DNA of 64,000 nucleotides from Pegea sp. RAD2-039 (Eukaryota > Chordata > Thaliacea > Salpida > Salpidae): positions 403,023-467,022 of the forward strand of contig JAQGEQ010000162.1 in the NCBI GenBank assembly GCA_034620365.1. Reading direction: 5' to 3'. Each line of letters opens with the position of its first letter. Position 1 is the first letter of the stretch. Positions 37,285 to 48,836 of the stretch are shown here, piece by piece. The translations under genes were made by a program, and so were the position numbers. The notes under the pieces were generated by a model that did not search any database, was not told where the DNA came from, and saw nothing but the letters and a program-made list of their open reading frames with translations.

Positions 37285-38115
37285 TTTTTTTTAGTTTCTT
37301 CATTTTGTAATAAAAATTAAATTTAAAAACCAAATTGATTGGTACTAATAGATTATTTGGTAACTACTATTTAATATTTTCTTTAAGAAAAAACGGATTG
37401 TTGGATGTCTGTAAATGATATTTATCAGATATTAATTTTCATCGAAGATTTTAACATGATCGAGGATTTAAATCAGTTAACTTTAGATGGCAATTTAAAG
37501 TTTTAATTAGACGAACAGTAATATTTCTATTTGATAATATCTAAGTTGTTGGATCAACTCTTCTCTAGGTAGTTTTTAGTTAATTGTTTTTTGAACATGT
37601 TGATGCTTCAGTATTCTGGACTATATTGGAAAACCTGCCTTTCTTCAAGTATAAAGTTCCAAAGGATAAAACATCACTGTGAATCTTCATCATGTGATTT
37701 CTCAAATTATATTCAAAACTTTTGATTCAAATATTATTTGTTTTTTTTTTAAATCTAAAATTACTTTGAACTTTTCGTTTTTACAAGTTATTCGTAAATA
37801 ATTGTGACAAACTTTTAAATTGATGTTGCGCAATGAATGCACCTACTTGTTTATTGATTTATTTGATGTATTCTTACATCATTAGTCGAAAAAATTCTTT
37901 TCAAACTTCTCTATCTCCCATCTTGAAAAGTTTTGTACATCTTACAATTTTTGATTTCCTCTCAGAAGTTGTGTTTTGTAACTCACACTTGTTCATTGAG
38001 AATGCATAAAAGAAAGAACAAAGTTTTTGTTTGAATAACTTTAATATAAATTATTTTCATTAATTATTTGTTATTCTTTTAACTGCATGATTATAGTTTC
38101 TTTTTAAACTTTCCA

Positions 38116-38123
38116 TCGTCATT

Positions 38124-38165
<42 letters not shown>
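38116..38165. repeat. TCA trinucleotide microsatellite
   Basis: About 15 near-uninterrupted TCA units. The equivalent sites at 11520 and 23190 have at most three, so this tract expanded after duplication. Confidence 0.95.
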
Positions 38166-38648
38166 TAATTTCCAAACACATTCAACATGATTGTATTGTT
38201 CTTATTATTGATTCTTTAGGTTAACTATTTAATGCAGTCTATTTGCTCAAAAAGTTTGCTTCTCTAAATACATCTTTGAATTCCTTGTTTTACATTTCCT
38301 TGTTCAATTTACAATTCTCTATTTAATTTGTAACACTGATTTTGTCAAAAAGCATAAATTAAATTTTTGTCATATTCGGATAAAAATGGAAAACTTGTTA
38401 CATTTTTTAAACTAAAAGAAATGGACCCTGATAATATTTATTTATCTATTCAAAATGGAAAATTGCTTTTTGGATTGTTTTTTTGCATTTTTTCAAAAGT
38501 CTGAAATTACAAAGGTAACAAATATATGCAAAATTTAATAGATAATTTTTAAATAAATTATTTAAAAATTGAAAAAGAAATGGGTCCAATCTTATTGGTT
38601 AGGCTGTGACACTTGTTTAGATGTATTGATGGGGATATAGAATATAAG

Positions 38649-38852
38649 AAACCCCTGTCGAAGCATCACAATGCAGAGAACTAACTGAGGATATTTGAGG
38701 ATCTAGCAAGCTAGATAGAACTATAGAGAATTATCATAAAGCTGCAAGAATACTCGACAACCATACAAGTGCACACAGCTTCTAACCTCATACCGTCCAC
38801 CATCTCAAGCCTCCTAGCAACTGGATTACAAGCGCACGCCACAACGCCCGGC
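38649..38852 (-). ncRNA. SRP RNA (7SL)-like element, copy 3
   Basis: Starts GCCGGGCG at 38852 and follows copy 2 closely. The terminal TTTT of copies 1 and 2 is changed here (TTTC), so this copy would lack the Pol III stop at that position. Internal one-base differences are scattered evenly, with the 5' domain nearly unchanged. Confidence 0.4.
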
Positions 38853-39177
38853 GAAAGAAATTTATAAAATTAAAATTTAAGCTTTGTTTTTGATGATTAT
38901 TTTTCTGCTTAAACATCATTTTCCCAATTTTTAGCCTATCTTTTAAGAAAACAATTTTAAAAACAATTTTTATTCATACTTGTTTATTATAAAAAATATT
39001 TAACTAAGCTTTTTATTTTAAGTTAATTGAAGTCAAGCAACTTTTATTAACCTTGTAAAGTTTTTTTAACTTTAAACTTTACCAAAAAAATCTTAAACCT
39101 TTTTATCAACCTTTTAAAATTTAAACATTTAAGATGCATTGGTAAATTCAATTTTAATTACTGAATTTGTCAATAAT

Positions 39178-40255
39178 CTGAATTGAAATATAACTAAAGA
39201 ACTCATTAACCGTAGTTTTATTATTGAATTTAGATTTATTAAAAACTCACAAAAGATTAGAAGATTTTCACAAGATATACAAAGAAGATACTAAATGAAA
39301 TTAATTAAATAAGCTTCTATTACTTTAGCTTTGATTACATAAAAATCTGTTGATAAATTCCCTTCTTTCACTGATAACTATTACATAATTTCTAATATAG
39401 AGTAAACACTAAATTTAACTCAATTATATGTTTTATTTAAATAATTTTCTCGTTCATCCGATTACATCTAATTATACGATTGTATACAACAAGAAATCTA
39501 TACAAAAATTTCAGTTCAACATCAAATAAAAAAATATTACATATATACCAAACATAAAACCTCATTTGCTATTCTAATGTACTCGAATTTTTTTGGTCAA
39601 GCATTAGTTAATACACCTTGTCAAAAAATGCGTTTGTCCCAACTTTTCTGTAAGAACACTTTCAGTAGTAGTGTATCAAGATAGAAAGTAAGACGTAAAA
39701 TAAAAAATTAGTATATGCAAATGAATGGCTGAAAATAAAAATGACAAGATGAATGTTATAATGATGGAACCATCGATTATGGCAGACAAATTTGTGAATA
39801 AATAAGCTATTGCAACAAACGCACATCTGGCTGCAGTGTGATTGATATTTGATGATTGTAGAGCTATTATTTATCTAGCTGTTTTCTTGCCTCATCTGCA
39901 GAATCGATTGGTTTTGGTTTATGAAAGATGTTGATGAATGTCTTCAAACTTCACGTTCGTCTGCAAGTTAAAAAAACTGTTTGTTAATCTGTTTGTAAAC
40001 AAATTTATGTTTTTGTATTCAAAACTTGATTTATAATTTATAATTATTTTGATTTTCTGTAAAAAAATAAAAATATTTTCTTTAATCTAAGGATACAAGT
40101 TCAAATAATTTAAAAATTAAAAAACAATTTCTGGATTATGTGTTTTTAAAACTGAAATAAGTGAAATCAGGAAAAATTTTATTGGTCATTTAAAGCTGTT
40201 TTCTCATTTGGTAACATCAATAATAGAAAACAAACAAACGTTTGATGAAAAAACA
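39178..40255. repeat. R3 end plus R4 fragment, copy 3
   Basis: 39178-39540 matches the right end of R3 and 39540-40255 the left end of R4. The R4 terminal exon is intact at 39960-39919 (TNVKFEDIHQHLS and stop, minus), 42 bases as in the copies at 20614 and 28718. Confidence 0.8.
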
Positions 40256-41354
40256 AAAAATTGTAATTAATGCTTAGCTTCGTATATGTATAAATAAATA
40301 TCAAATCAATGAACAAATGAAGATAAAAGCAAATCCAATATGCAAAAATTGTAAAACACTTAATTATATAGATAAATAAAGGAATACCTCACCTGATTTT
40401 ATCTTTAAAATATGAAGTCAGCAGGTGAAAAACTAGTTTAATATTTGAATGGATTTGAAAAATTTGTATTTAATCCAATGCTTGTATTGTTTCCATATTT
40501 ATTTTATAATGTAATGAGTAACAAATGTTATAATGTATAATCTAATATCCAGATAAGGAAATAAAATGTGAATCTCCTTTTAGACAACTCTAATCAAGGT
40601 TTTGATGAAGAATTTGGTTGAATATGAATCAAACTGGTTACTTATTCATTCATATTAAACTTTACTATAAAAATAAATTGTCATTTTCATGCCTATCAAC
40701 ATGTTTCAATTTGATTATTGATCATTATCAATAAATCAAAATTATTTTATATAAATACTAGATAAAACTCAAGAGAAAAAATCCTGTTTGTAACAAGTCA
40801 TAGTTAGATTCAATAATTAATTAGCTTTAACAACAATTACTTCTGATAATTTGATTAAATTCTTTCTTACAAGTTATAATCATTTTGTAGATAATAAACA
40901 CTAAGACAACTTGTGCTTCTGAACTAGCTACATCCAAATAGGGACACTGACACTCACTTTCATCTTTCTCTAATCATTTTTATCATCACCAGTATTATAA
41001 TTAATATAGAGGCAAACTTGTTGTCATGTTTTCTATTTACACGAGTATCAGTTTGATGATAATTTAGATAAACAAGCACAAGAATACCAGTCTTCAGATC
41101 TCGCAGAAGATAATCAACTACCAATATTTTTAACTTTATTTAAATTTAATTTTTTCTTTAGGGTTTACTTCCAGCGCTTTTCTACCAGTGAACTAAGAGA
41201 TGAAGCCTGATATCTACAGATTGGAGATACTCCTGCATGTAAAACGTACTAGCAATTTTATGTTTTAACTAAGAATTTTATAATTGATATTAGTTTACAA
41301 ATCTTGTAAAAATTTATTTTCTTATATTGCGCAATTTTCTAAACTTCTGATATC

Positions 41355-41576
41355 ATGGAAGGATTCGAATCCGACGATGAACATCATAGAGAACAAAGCA
41401 GTCAGTTCATAAGATCACTGATCAATCTCATTCCTTTGTGGTTGTTGAAAATAACAACAGATGAATTCAATTTCAGTATACTTATACATAAAAACCCTAA
41501 AGGTAAATTCATCACACTTCAATTTTCTTAGATCTAATGGAGAAAGCCAGACAGATAAATAATTTTATCATCCTGG
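41355..41576 (+). pseudogene. BACK-domain-like exon pair of a BTB/Kelch-type gene remnant
   Basis: A frame from ATG at 41355 reads MEGFESDDEHHREQ, then FIRSLINLIPLWLLKITTDE and ends NPK at a GTAAAT donor (41502/41503). After CTTAG at 41531 a second piece (41532-41576) continues in phase with DLMEKARQINNF and ends at GTAAAA. Arg-x-x-hydrophobic-x-x-Leu, then an acidic-hydrophobic stretch, then NPKDLMEKAR, is the order seen in BACK domains of Kelch-like proteins, where a CRDLIDEA-type helix follows. The first intron would be only 29 bases, too short for normal animal splicing, so the gene is probably damaged. An exon-like stretch near 41166-41230 also has a TGA inside. Confidence 0.4.
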
Positions 41577-41617
41577 GTAAAAAGTTACTAATGACACATT
41601 AAAATTCTGTTGATTAG

Positions 41618-41763
41618 ATAGTAATGATTATAGAATAAATGGTTGGATAGCTAAAGAAATTTATGTTCCTTGACCAGCTTTCTCTAGAAAGATACAGTTT
41701 TTTTTCGGTGTCATCTTGCAATGGTCAACTTTATTCAATTCCAAACTTTAATGAAGTTATGAG
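41618..41763 (+). pseudogene. Kelch-repeat exon remnant
   Basis: After GATTAG at 41617 the frame continues in phase from the BACK-like exon (SNDYRINGWIAKEIYVP), meets a TGA, then in a shifted frame reads LSLERYSFFSVSSCNGQLYS followed by NFNEVMRY, just before GTACTA. Tryptophan-containing strand, then Ser-x-x-Arg-Tyr, then NGQLY, then VMRY is the Kelch-blade signature, with the usual double Gly replaced. One in-frame stop and one frameshift show it is broken. Confidence 0.45.
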
Positions 41764-44668
41764 GTACTAGCTTGCTGTCATACTTTCTACATACATAATT
41801 ATCAGATTTGTTGATTATACAAAGTAGAATGAACTACTCTAGACTTCATTGACATTGTACTAAAAAGTAAACATTTGAGTAGACATCAATTTTAGAATTT
41901 TATTTTCCTATTTAAGCTACTAAGCAAGGCTGACGATATTCATCTATTGAAATATTTCCTTCACAAAAATTTTATTTAAATTTATATTTGTCTCAGGTTT
42001 ACATCTAGTCTCTTTGTCACAATTAGCCTGAGAGATCTAGCCCCCAAGATCTACTAATTGGAGATCTTAAGCAACTCTAAGGTTATTTTATAACTAACTG
42101 CTTTTTTCTTCTAGATCAATTTCAAAAATTGTGGCTATCTTAAAGTTGTGGAAGAATAAAATTAAACATCACGTGATCATATTTTGTAAACATGAAGTCA
42201 ATAAGTGAAAAACCGGTTTTCAATTACATGCCATGAAAAAATATGAACTTCATCTAATACTTCCTAATGTTTACCTATTTATTTCATATTTTAACAAGAT
42301 ACTTTTGTTAGAATTTAGAATGTAATATCGGGACCAGAAAAATACACAGCAAATCGTGATGAAGACAACTGCAATTGAAGTTTTGAAGAAATATAATCAA
42401 GATGAATATAAACTAAGCTGGATAATTATTAGTAAAGTTTTCTAAATCCATTTTTCATATTACTCATAAAAATTAAAAATATTTTTTTGTGTATACGAAC
42501 ATGTTTCAATTTGATTATAGAAACTATTTTAACTTCATTTTGATTAATGTCGACAAATAAAAATCATTTTATATAATTTCTAACAATTATCAACCATCAA
42601 AATGCTGTTTACAACAAATCATAAAAAAGACAATAATTAATGTAAAAACAGTTCAAAAAATCTTAATTCAATTCTGCCACTGATCATTTCTATTATTATT
42701 AAGGGAGTTGTAGATATAGTTTTAGGATTACTTCTCAGCAAACAAGTAGAAAACCTACTAAAGTATGAAGAGGAAGTTCACAGTTATATGTTGTATTTAC
42801 TTGGGTATAGCTTTCATCATAGTAAAAATCGATATAAGCTAGAATACTTTAAACGTTAGATATACTTTTCAGTATTACAATACAATCACTAAATACATTG
42901 ATAGCAAGGGAAACATATTTTCAATTATTTTTAATTACCTTTTACCCGTTTTTAAAAGGATACTTTTTGTAGTTAATAGGTTGTGGTGATACTGGTTGTT
43001 ACAGCAATATTTTACAAAAGTGGATAATTAATTAGATACTTTGAACTTCTACTTCTAGCAAACAGCTCAGATACAACCTCGTAGTAAATATTGAATTATA
43101 TGGTTCTTGCTATTTCAGGTTGCTAGATAGTGTTACTAAGCAGCAAATAGATATTGAATTTTTCCTGCGGATGCCACTTCTTAATTAAAATTCTACAAAA
43201 GTGGCCAGGTTGATTTGATTCTATAAAACTGGGCTATTAGCGCAGGGGCCAAAATAAATTTTTGCAGGAAACAGTTCGGATTGATGCGCTAAGTGACATC
43301 AAAAAATGCATAAATAGTTTTTCTAGCATCGGGTAACTCTTATTTTGTTCAAAATTTCGATAGCTGCACACTCTCCAGAGTTATTTCTAAATAAATATAG
43401 CTTCTCTTGATCCCAAAGAATATATTTCTCACCGATGTGTTGTATTGCAGAACAGATTAAGTAAAAATAAGAGAGGTATAGTCTACCTGTATCTTGCTAT
43501 AGATAAAACCTTACAAGCGCCAAAGTGAAATAAATCTGTAAACTTTCTTTCTTGTTTACTTAATTGGGGTTACTGCTTATTTGTTAAATATCAACCCTAA
43601 AGCTAAGTTTTTCACTTGTATATGAATATAGAACATACACTGGATTATTAAGCACTATAAAATAATTATAAATTGTGATGAATAACTGGATTTAGATAAA
43701 ATATTAATTCAAAACGAGAAAGTTGATCATAATTTTAGAAGCTCATAAACCTCTCAGTTTTTTCAGTAGAAAAAAAGGTGTTTTGTTATTAAAAAATTTA
43801 TAAGTCGTCTTAAGAAACAAGCAATTTGTTTTAAAACTTCATATCAAGTTAATAGAGTGGTTAATTCAATTCTTCATTAATCTTTAGTGCTCTACATATA
43901 GCAATATATTCAGACGACAACTATAATATCATTCAAAGTGTATGTTCACAGTGGATTATAAGTTTAGAATAATTCAGCCTATAATGCTATCCACTATAAT
44001 TCTAAACTATTCACAAGAAGAAAGAATATAGCTTCCTTCTTTCGTTTTTCATTACTTTATAAACTTTCTAACGTTATTCGGTGAAATCAATAAAAAGCAT
44101 TACGTATCTTCTGATTTAATTTGATTTGTTTGTGTAGCTTATCAAAGCATAGTTCTTTTATCATTGAAAGCTGCTTGAAGGATTGAGTAGGTGGATGGTT
44201 TATGCAAAATAATGCTTAATTCTGTATAATTATATCTTTTAATTACTTCTTGCTTGACAAACACAACAAAAGTACAAAAAGTACAAATCTGGATGTTAGT
44301 AGGCTTATTATGAAATAAAAAAAATTTGAAAAGTTGTAAAATCCGGACCAGAAAAATACAGAGCAAATCATGATGAAGGCAAGTGAACTTGAAGTTTTGA
44401 AGAAATATAATCAAGATGAATAAACACTAAAGTGGATAATTATTAGTAAAAATAACTAAAGTTTTCTGAAATGTTTTTTTCCACTTTAACACAATTATAA
44501 TAAATTATTTTCATGTTTATTAACATGTTTCAATTTGATAGATTAAACTTTATCAACAATTAAGGTTTATTTTGTTTAAACTTTTAAAGATGATTACGAA
44601 ATAGAATTCTTGTTCACAACAAATCACATTTAGAAGCATTGTTTATTTAGCTTTATCAACGGTTTTTG

Positions 44669-44900
44669 TAAATAATAAAATTAGATTATAAATCAAAATT
44701 TATTACTTCAAGAGATAAACAACAAAAGTATATAGTTTTCTAGACCAGAAGTTATCCGAATGGAAATATCTTTTATCGTTCATTTCTACTGGTTTTCTAT
44801 ACGTAGTATGGAAGCACTATTTTGTTATGCTTTCAACTTACTTGATCATGAGACTTGAGGAAAATGCACAAAAGCCAGCGCTAGAACGACTCTCTATTTA
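44669..44900 (+). repeat. Element A, source-like copy of the sequence inserted in the Polycomb-type gene
   Basis: About 230 bases nearly identical to 48446-48672. It lies within the third unit of the decayed array. No terminal inverted repeats or poly(A) tail visible. Confidence 0.8.
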
Positions 44901-45600
44901 AATCTCATCATCATCCTGGCATAGCCCAAAATGCTAAAGCAATAGCAAAACATCAGTTGAAAAATCCTAATTAGAATTTAAACGACATAAATAAGCTGCT
45001 AATCAATGAAGATATTATCAAATCATATTTTGAAGACTTTTAATTCAATGTATAAACTGTTGAAAGCAACGAGACATCTACCAAATTTTTGTAAACAATC
45101 TTCAATCAAATTTGGTTTTTATATTTTGATTTTACTTCAACAAAGATTTTATTTCTATATAAATATAACATCCCTTGTTCACAACACCTATGTTTCTATC
45201 CATTGTGTTGTATTGACGAACAGTTTAAGTAAAAATAAGAGAGGTTTACTCTAAGTCTTGAGGAATACTTGATCCCAATCTATAAGAGTAAGCTTAAACA
45301 CAGAAAACAGATAAGAAATCTTTTTAATTATTTAGGTCAGCCCAAGCAGGTGGTTCGTAATAGGGAGAAATTATGTAATCATCTTGAATTTTATATCTTT
45401 GATGATACTGTTTTAAATTGCTGGCTAGTATTTCTGAGCAGCAAACACAACAAACTGAAAGTTGTTCTGCACGTGCTATATTTTAATCTAATAAACGATA
45501 ATTTGTAGGTAGAAAGTTTATATAATATTCAAGCTTATAATTCCTACAAACTTTGCAATAAAGATTTTGTATAGTTAGTACAATAATTTCAATAATAAAA

Positions 45601-46281
45601 ACTCTTACTAGTTCTTCAAAAAAATAGAATGCTTTTTTTTTTGTTTTTATTTACTACATAGAAATATGGAAACCATTTGAAGTAAAAAATTATAAAACAC
45701 AAAAACAGAACTATCAATCATCTTTTTACAGAAGTCATGATAATAAGTGGATAAATGTTTACATACACAAGGACTAATATTAGTGAAAATTTATTAAGAC
45801 ATTTGAATAGAAGGTATCAGAATCATGTACACTTTAATACTGAAGATATTATATATTACATTGACATGAAATTATAGAATTTATTAATACTTCATTTTAT
45901 ATATAGCAGATGTAACATATGCAACACGATAATACTAAATAATCAGCACCAAAAATTTATAATAGAAATATTTGTGACATTCTGTAAAACAATATTTAAA
46001 ATATTATTTGTTTATATGAACACAAATAATTTAAGTCTAAATAGTTATATTTAAATAACTTTTAAAACAGCTTGAAGTTTATTATAAGATATCTGGAAAA
46101 TGTCACTTAAGACATTTTAAAACCTTGGTGGCAAAAGTTGTGGCAAAAAGCGCCTTTACACTGTCAAGGAGTTCTTTGATTAGAAGAATTATAGATAAGA
46201 AGATTTTCTTAAGCAAAGGGTTTAAATTATTTGTTTATCAATTGAAAAGTTCTTTACAGATATCGTTTTTATGTTTAATAA
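45601..46281. other. No gene recognised
   Basis: AT-rich spacer between the decayed array and the 3' end of the minus-strand Polycomb-type gene; it would hold that gene's 3' untranslated region. Confidence 0.4.
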
Positions 46282-47094
46282 TCAATCATAGCGTCTATTT
46301 CTCTTAGGTGACTTTTCAGCTGAAAATCGTCTACCTCTAGAGTCTTTTTTTTCTTGATAGTTCTTTCACAAGTCTTACTTCTTCGTTCACAACGTCTGCT
46401 GTCAGCATTATATCTACTATAATGTGAAGATCCTTTTTTATATTTTTCAAATTCTTTTCTTGTATTATCTTTGAATCGATTATTGGAAGTGGTTCCATGT
46501 TTTAGTTCTGCTGATGTTGGTGAAAAACGAAATGGATGAGCTCGTCAAGCAACATCATCATGTTGGTAATCAACCCTTGTCAAATAATATCTAGGAAATG
46601 TTTCTCTTTGGGAACATCTTGAGTTATGACTAAATCTATTTTCAAGGTATTCACTTCTTCGTACATATTCATAATCATGAAAGTTTAGTGGAGCATCTAA
46701 ATCTTCTCTACGCAAACGGTCTCTTATAGTTAAAGATTCTTTAAATGAAGAAGAAAACTTTCTTCTTTTTTCTAGTAATCCTTCATCATTGTATTCACAA
46801 ACAGTTTCATAATGTTTTTTAATTTTACTTTTTTTGGATTTAGTTTTTCTTTTTCTTCGACTTTAGAACCTTTTTAAATCTTAAAGTTCTTTCTCTGGTT
46901 GGAGATAACTTGGTTGTTGAATAATCTTCATCGGATGAATCTATAAATCTTTTAACTTTTTGTGCTTTTTGTCTCTCAACAGGAGCATTTACAAGGGTTA
47001 CTGTTTCTTATTCGATTTGTACTTCTTGCCTATTATTGTCATTATCAAATTCAATATGGCTGTTTGTTAAATTATTTATATTACATTCACTAGC

Positions 47095-47124
47095 GTCGTC
47101 AGAGTCCGAAGTGAGATCGATGAT
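47095..47124 (-). other. SUMO-interaction-like motif in the PCGF-like tail
   Basis: Reads IIDLTSDSDD, the canonical hydrophobic core plus acidic-serine tail of a SUMO-interacting motif. A second candidate, VFIVDDDEEE, lies near 48265-48310. Confidence 0.5.
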
Positions 47125-48344
47125 GCGAGTTGAACTAACATCTTTGCTTAAATCACGTTTTTTGTGCAAATGTTCCAACTGTTTGTTTGTCTCTATTATC
47201 TTTTCATTTTTTTTTTAATTTTCAGACCTAACTTTTCCACATTTTTTTTGAAGTTATAAGCCTAACATTTCCACATAGTTTTTGAACTTTTGTAGATTCA
47301 ACAAATGTTGTTGCTTGATTAGGACTTGCTGTACAGGTCATTAGTTTTTTATTACTTGTTTCAGCAAGAACACATTGTTGAATACTAATACTATGAGAAA
47401 CTTTAATTGGTTTTTCAAGGGAAGTAGTTTCATTATATACAGATTTTATTACTTTTTCATCTTCTACAATTGTTTCATCTTTTGTATCTTCCTTATTATT
47501 TGAAGATGGAGAATCTTCAGTGAAAGCTGTCCAATCACTTTCCTGTACTAAAGTTTCTTCTTCATTTGAATTCGTTGATTCAAAACTCGAAGTGATTTGA
47601 TTAACAGATGTTTCGTTTTCGATTAGATTCTCATTTAGATTATCCTTCAAATCAAATTCCACTTCTTTTTGCAAAGAGTCACAAATGATCAGATTTCCAT
47701 GACTTGACTCATTTTCAATTCTTTTATCTATTACATCTTTTGTTTCAATTGATTTTTTATTTGAATCTGAATTTTCTGAGATGGTCAATTGAGGAACAAC
47801 AACTGGTCTTTAAAGGGAAGTAGTTTTCTTGTTCTTAGATTTTACGAGTCTTAATCGACGCCTAACAATTATTTTACCTTATTTATTTTCTATTCTATTC
47901 TTAATAATATTATCTTTGGTTGAATCACTTTTATTTGATAAACTTTCCTTACCATTGGAAATTGCTGATTCACCAGTTGGGGTGAATTGATTAGCAATTG
48001 TTTCCCTCTTCGTTATATTCTCAATATAATCATACAGATCTTGTTTCAAATCCATTTACATTTCTTTTTGCAAAAAGTCACAGATTATTAAACCTCCAGG
48101 ACTTGAAGCACTATCAATTCTTTTAGCTGTTACATCTTTTGTTTCACATATTTTCTTTGGATCTGAACTTTCTGAAACTGGTATACGGACTGTTTTCAAG
48201 TAACCCTTTTCAGTCTTATTTCTAGCCTCGTCATTTGTATTAACTTTTGTAACTGGGGAAACATCTTCAATCTCTTCTTCATCATCGTCAACTATGAAAA
48301 CAGCAGCCTTAGCTGGTTGGGGTTTTCTCCAATTATTGAGTATA

Positions 48345-48836
48345 TCTCCCATAGTAGCTGGTTCACATTTCACAAGATCTTTATTTAAGCTACTACTGTT
48401 TTGTGCGTCCTTCTTAACTTGACTATGTTGGTTTTCTTCTTTGTTATAAAAATAAAATTAGATTATAATTCAAAATTTATTATTTTAAGAGATAAACAAC
48501 AAAATTATATATTTTTCTAGACCAGAAGTTATGCGAATGGAAATATCTTTTATCGTTCATTTCTACTGGTTTTCAATTCTATACGTAGTATGGAAGCACT
48601 ATTTTGTCATGCTCTCAACTTACTTGAACATGAGACTTGAGGAAAATGCACAAAAGCCAGCGATAGAATGACTCTTTCTTAACTTGACTCTGTTAGTTTT
48701 CTCCTTCGCTACTTTCTTGAATCCCTGTATTGGATCTCCCATAGTAGCTGGTTCACATTTCACAAGATCTTTATTTAAGCTACTACTGTTTTGTGCGTCT
48801 TTCTTAACTTGACTAGATTGGTTTTCTTCTTTGTTA
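48345..48836 (-). repeat. Tandem coding repeats interrupted by an inserted copy of element A
   Basis: A block of about 100 bases of the tail (product includes DAQNSSSLNKDLVKCEPATM) is present at 48345-48445 and 48736-48836. A partial third copy begins at 48673. Between them lies 48446-48672, a copy of element A from 44669-44900. The coding frame is lost inside the insert. Confidence 0.75.

Larger units (their letters stand above)
37285..39178. repeat. Duplicated block R2, copy 3 (left part only)
   Basis: Includes the left extension shared with 22290 and the third SRP-RNA-like element. At about 39178 it jumps into R3, so the two-exon gene is missing from this copy. Confidence 0.85.
40256..45600. 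repeat. Decayed tandem array of about 1.8-2 kb units
   Basis: Three degraded units share landmarks in the same order. A CATGTTTCAATTTGAT stretch followed by an AACAAAT/AACAAGTC-type end occurs near 40700, 42510 and 44524. A GACCAGAAAAATACA stretch occurs near 42330 and 44346. A GTAAAAATAAGAGAGG stretch occurs near 43460 and 45226. Divergence is much higher than among R1-R4, so this array is older. The first unit keeps BACK- and Kelch-like exons. Confidence 0.6.

Noticed and set aside
44142-44414. Minus-strand 90-codon frame
   Set aside because: Starts at a non-ATG codon, has no splice partner, and lies in the decayed array where the other units do not keep it open.
45006-45508. Two plus-strand frames of about 80 codons
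   Set aside because: They cross landmarks of the decayed tandem unit, and equivalent regions in the other units carry stops; no domain recognised.
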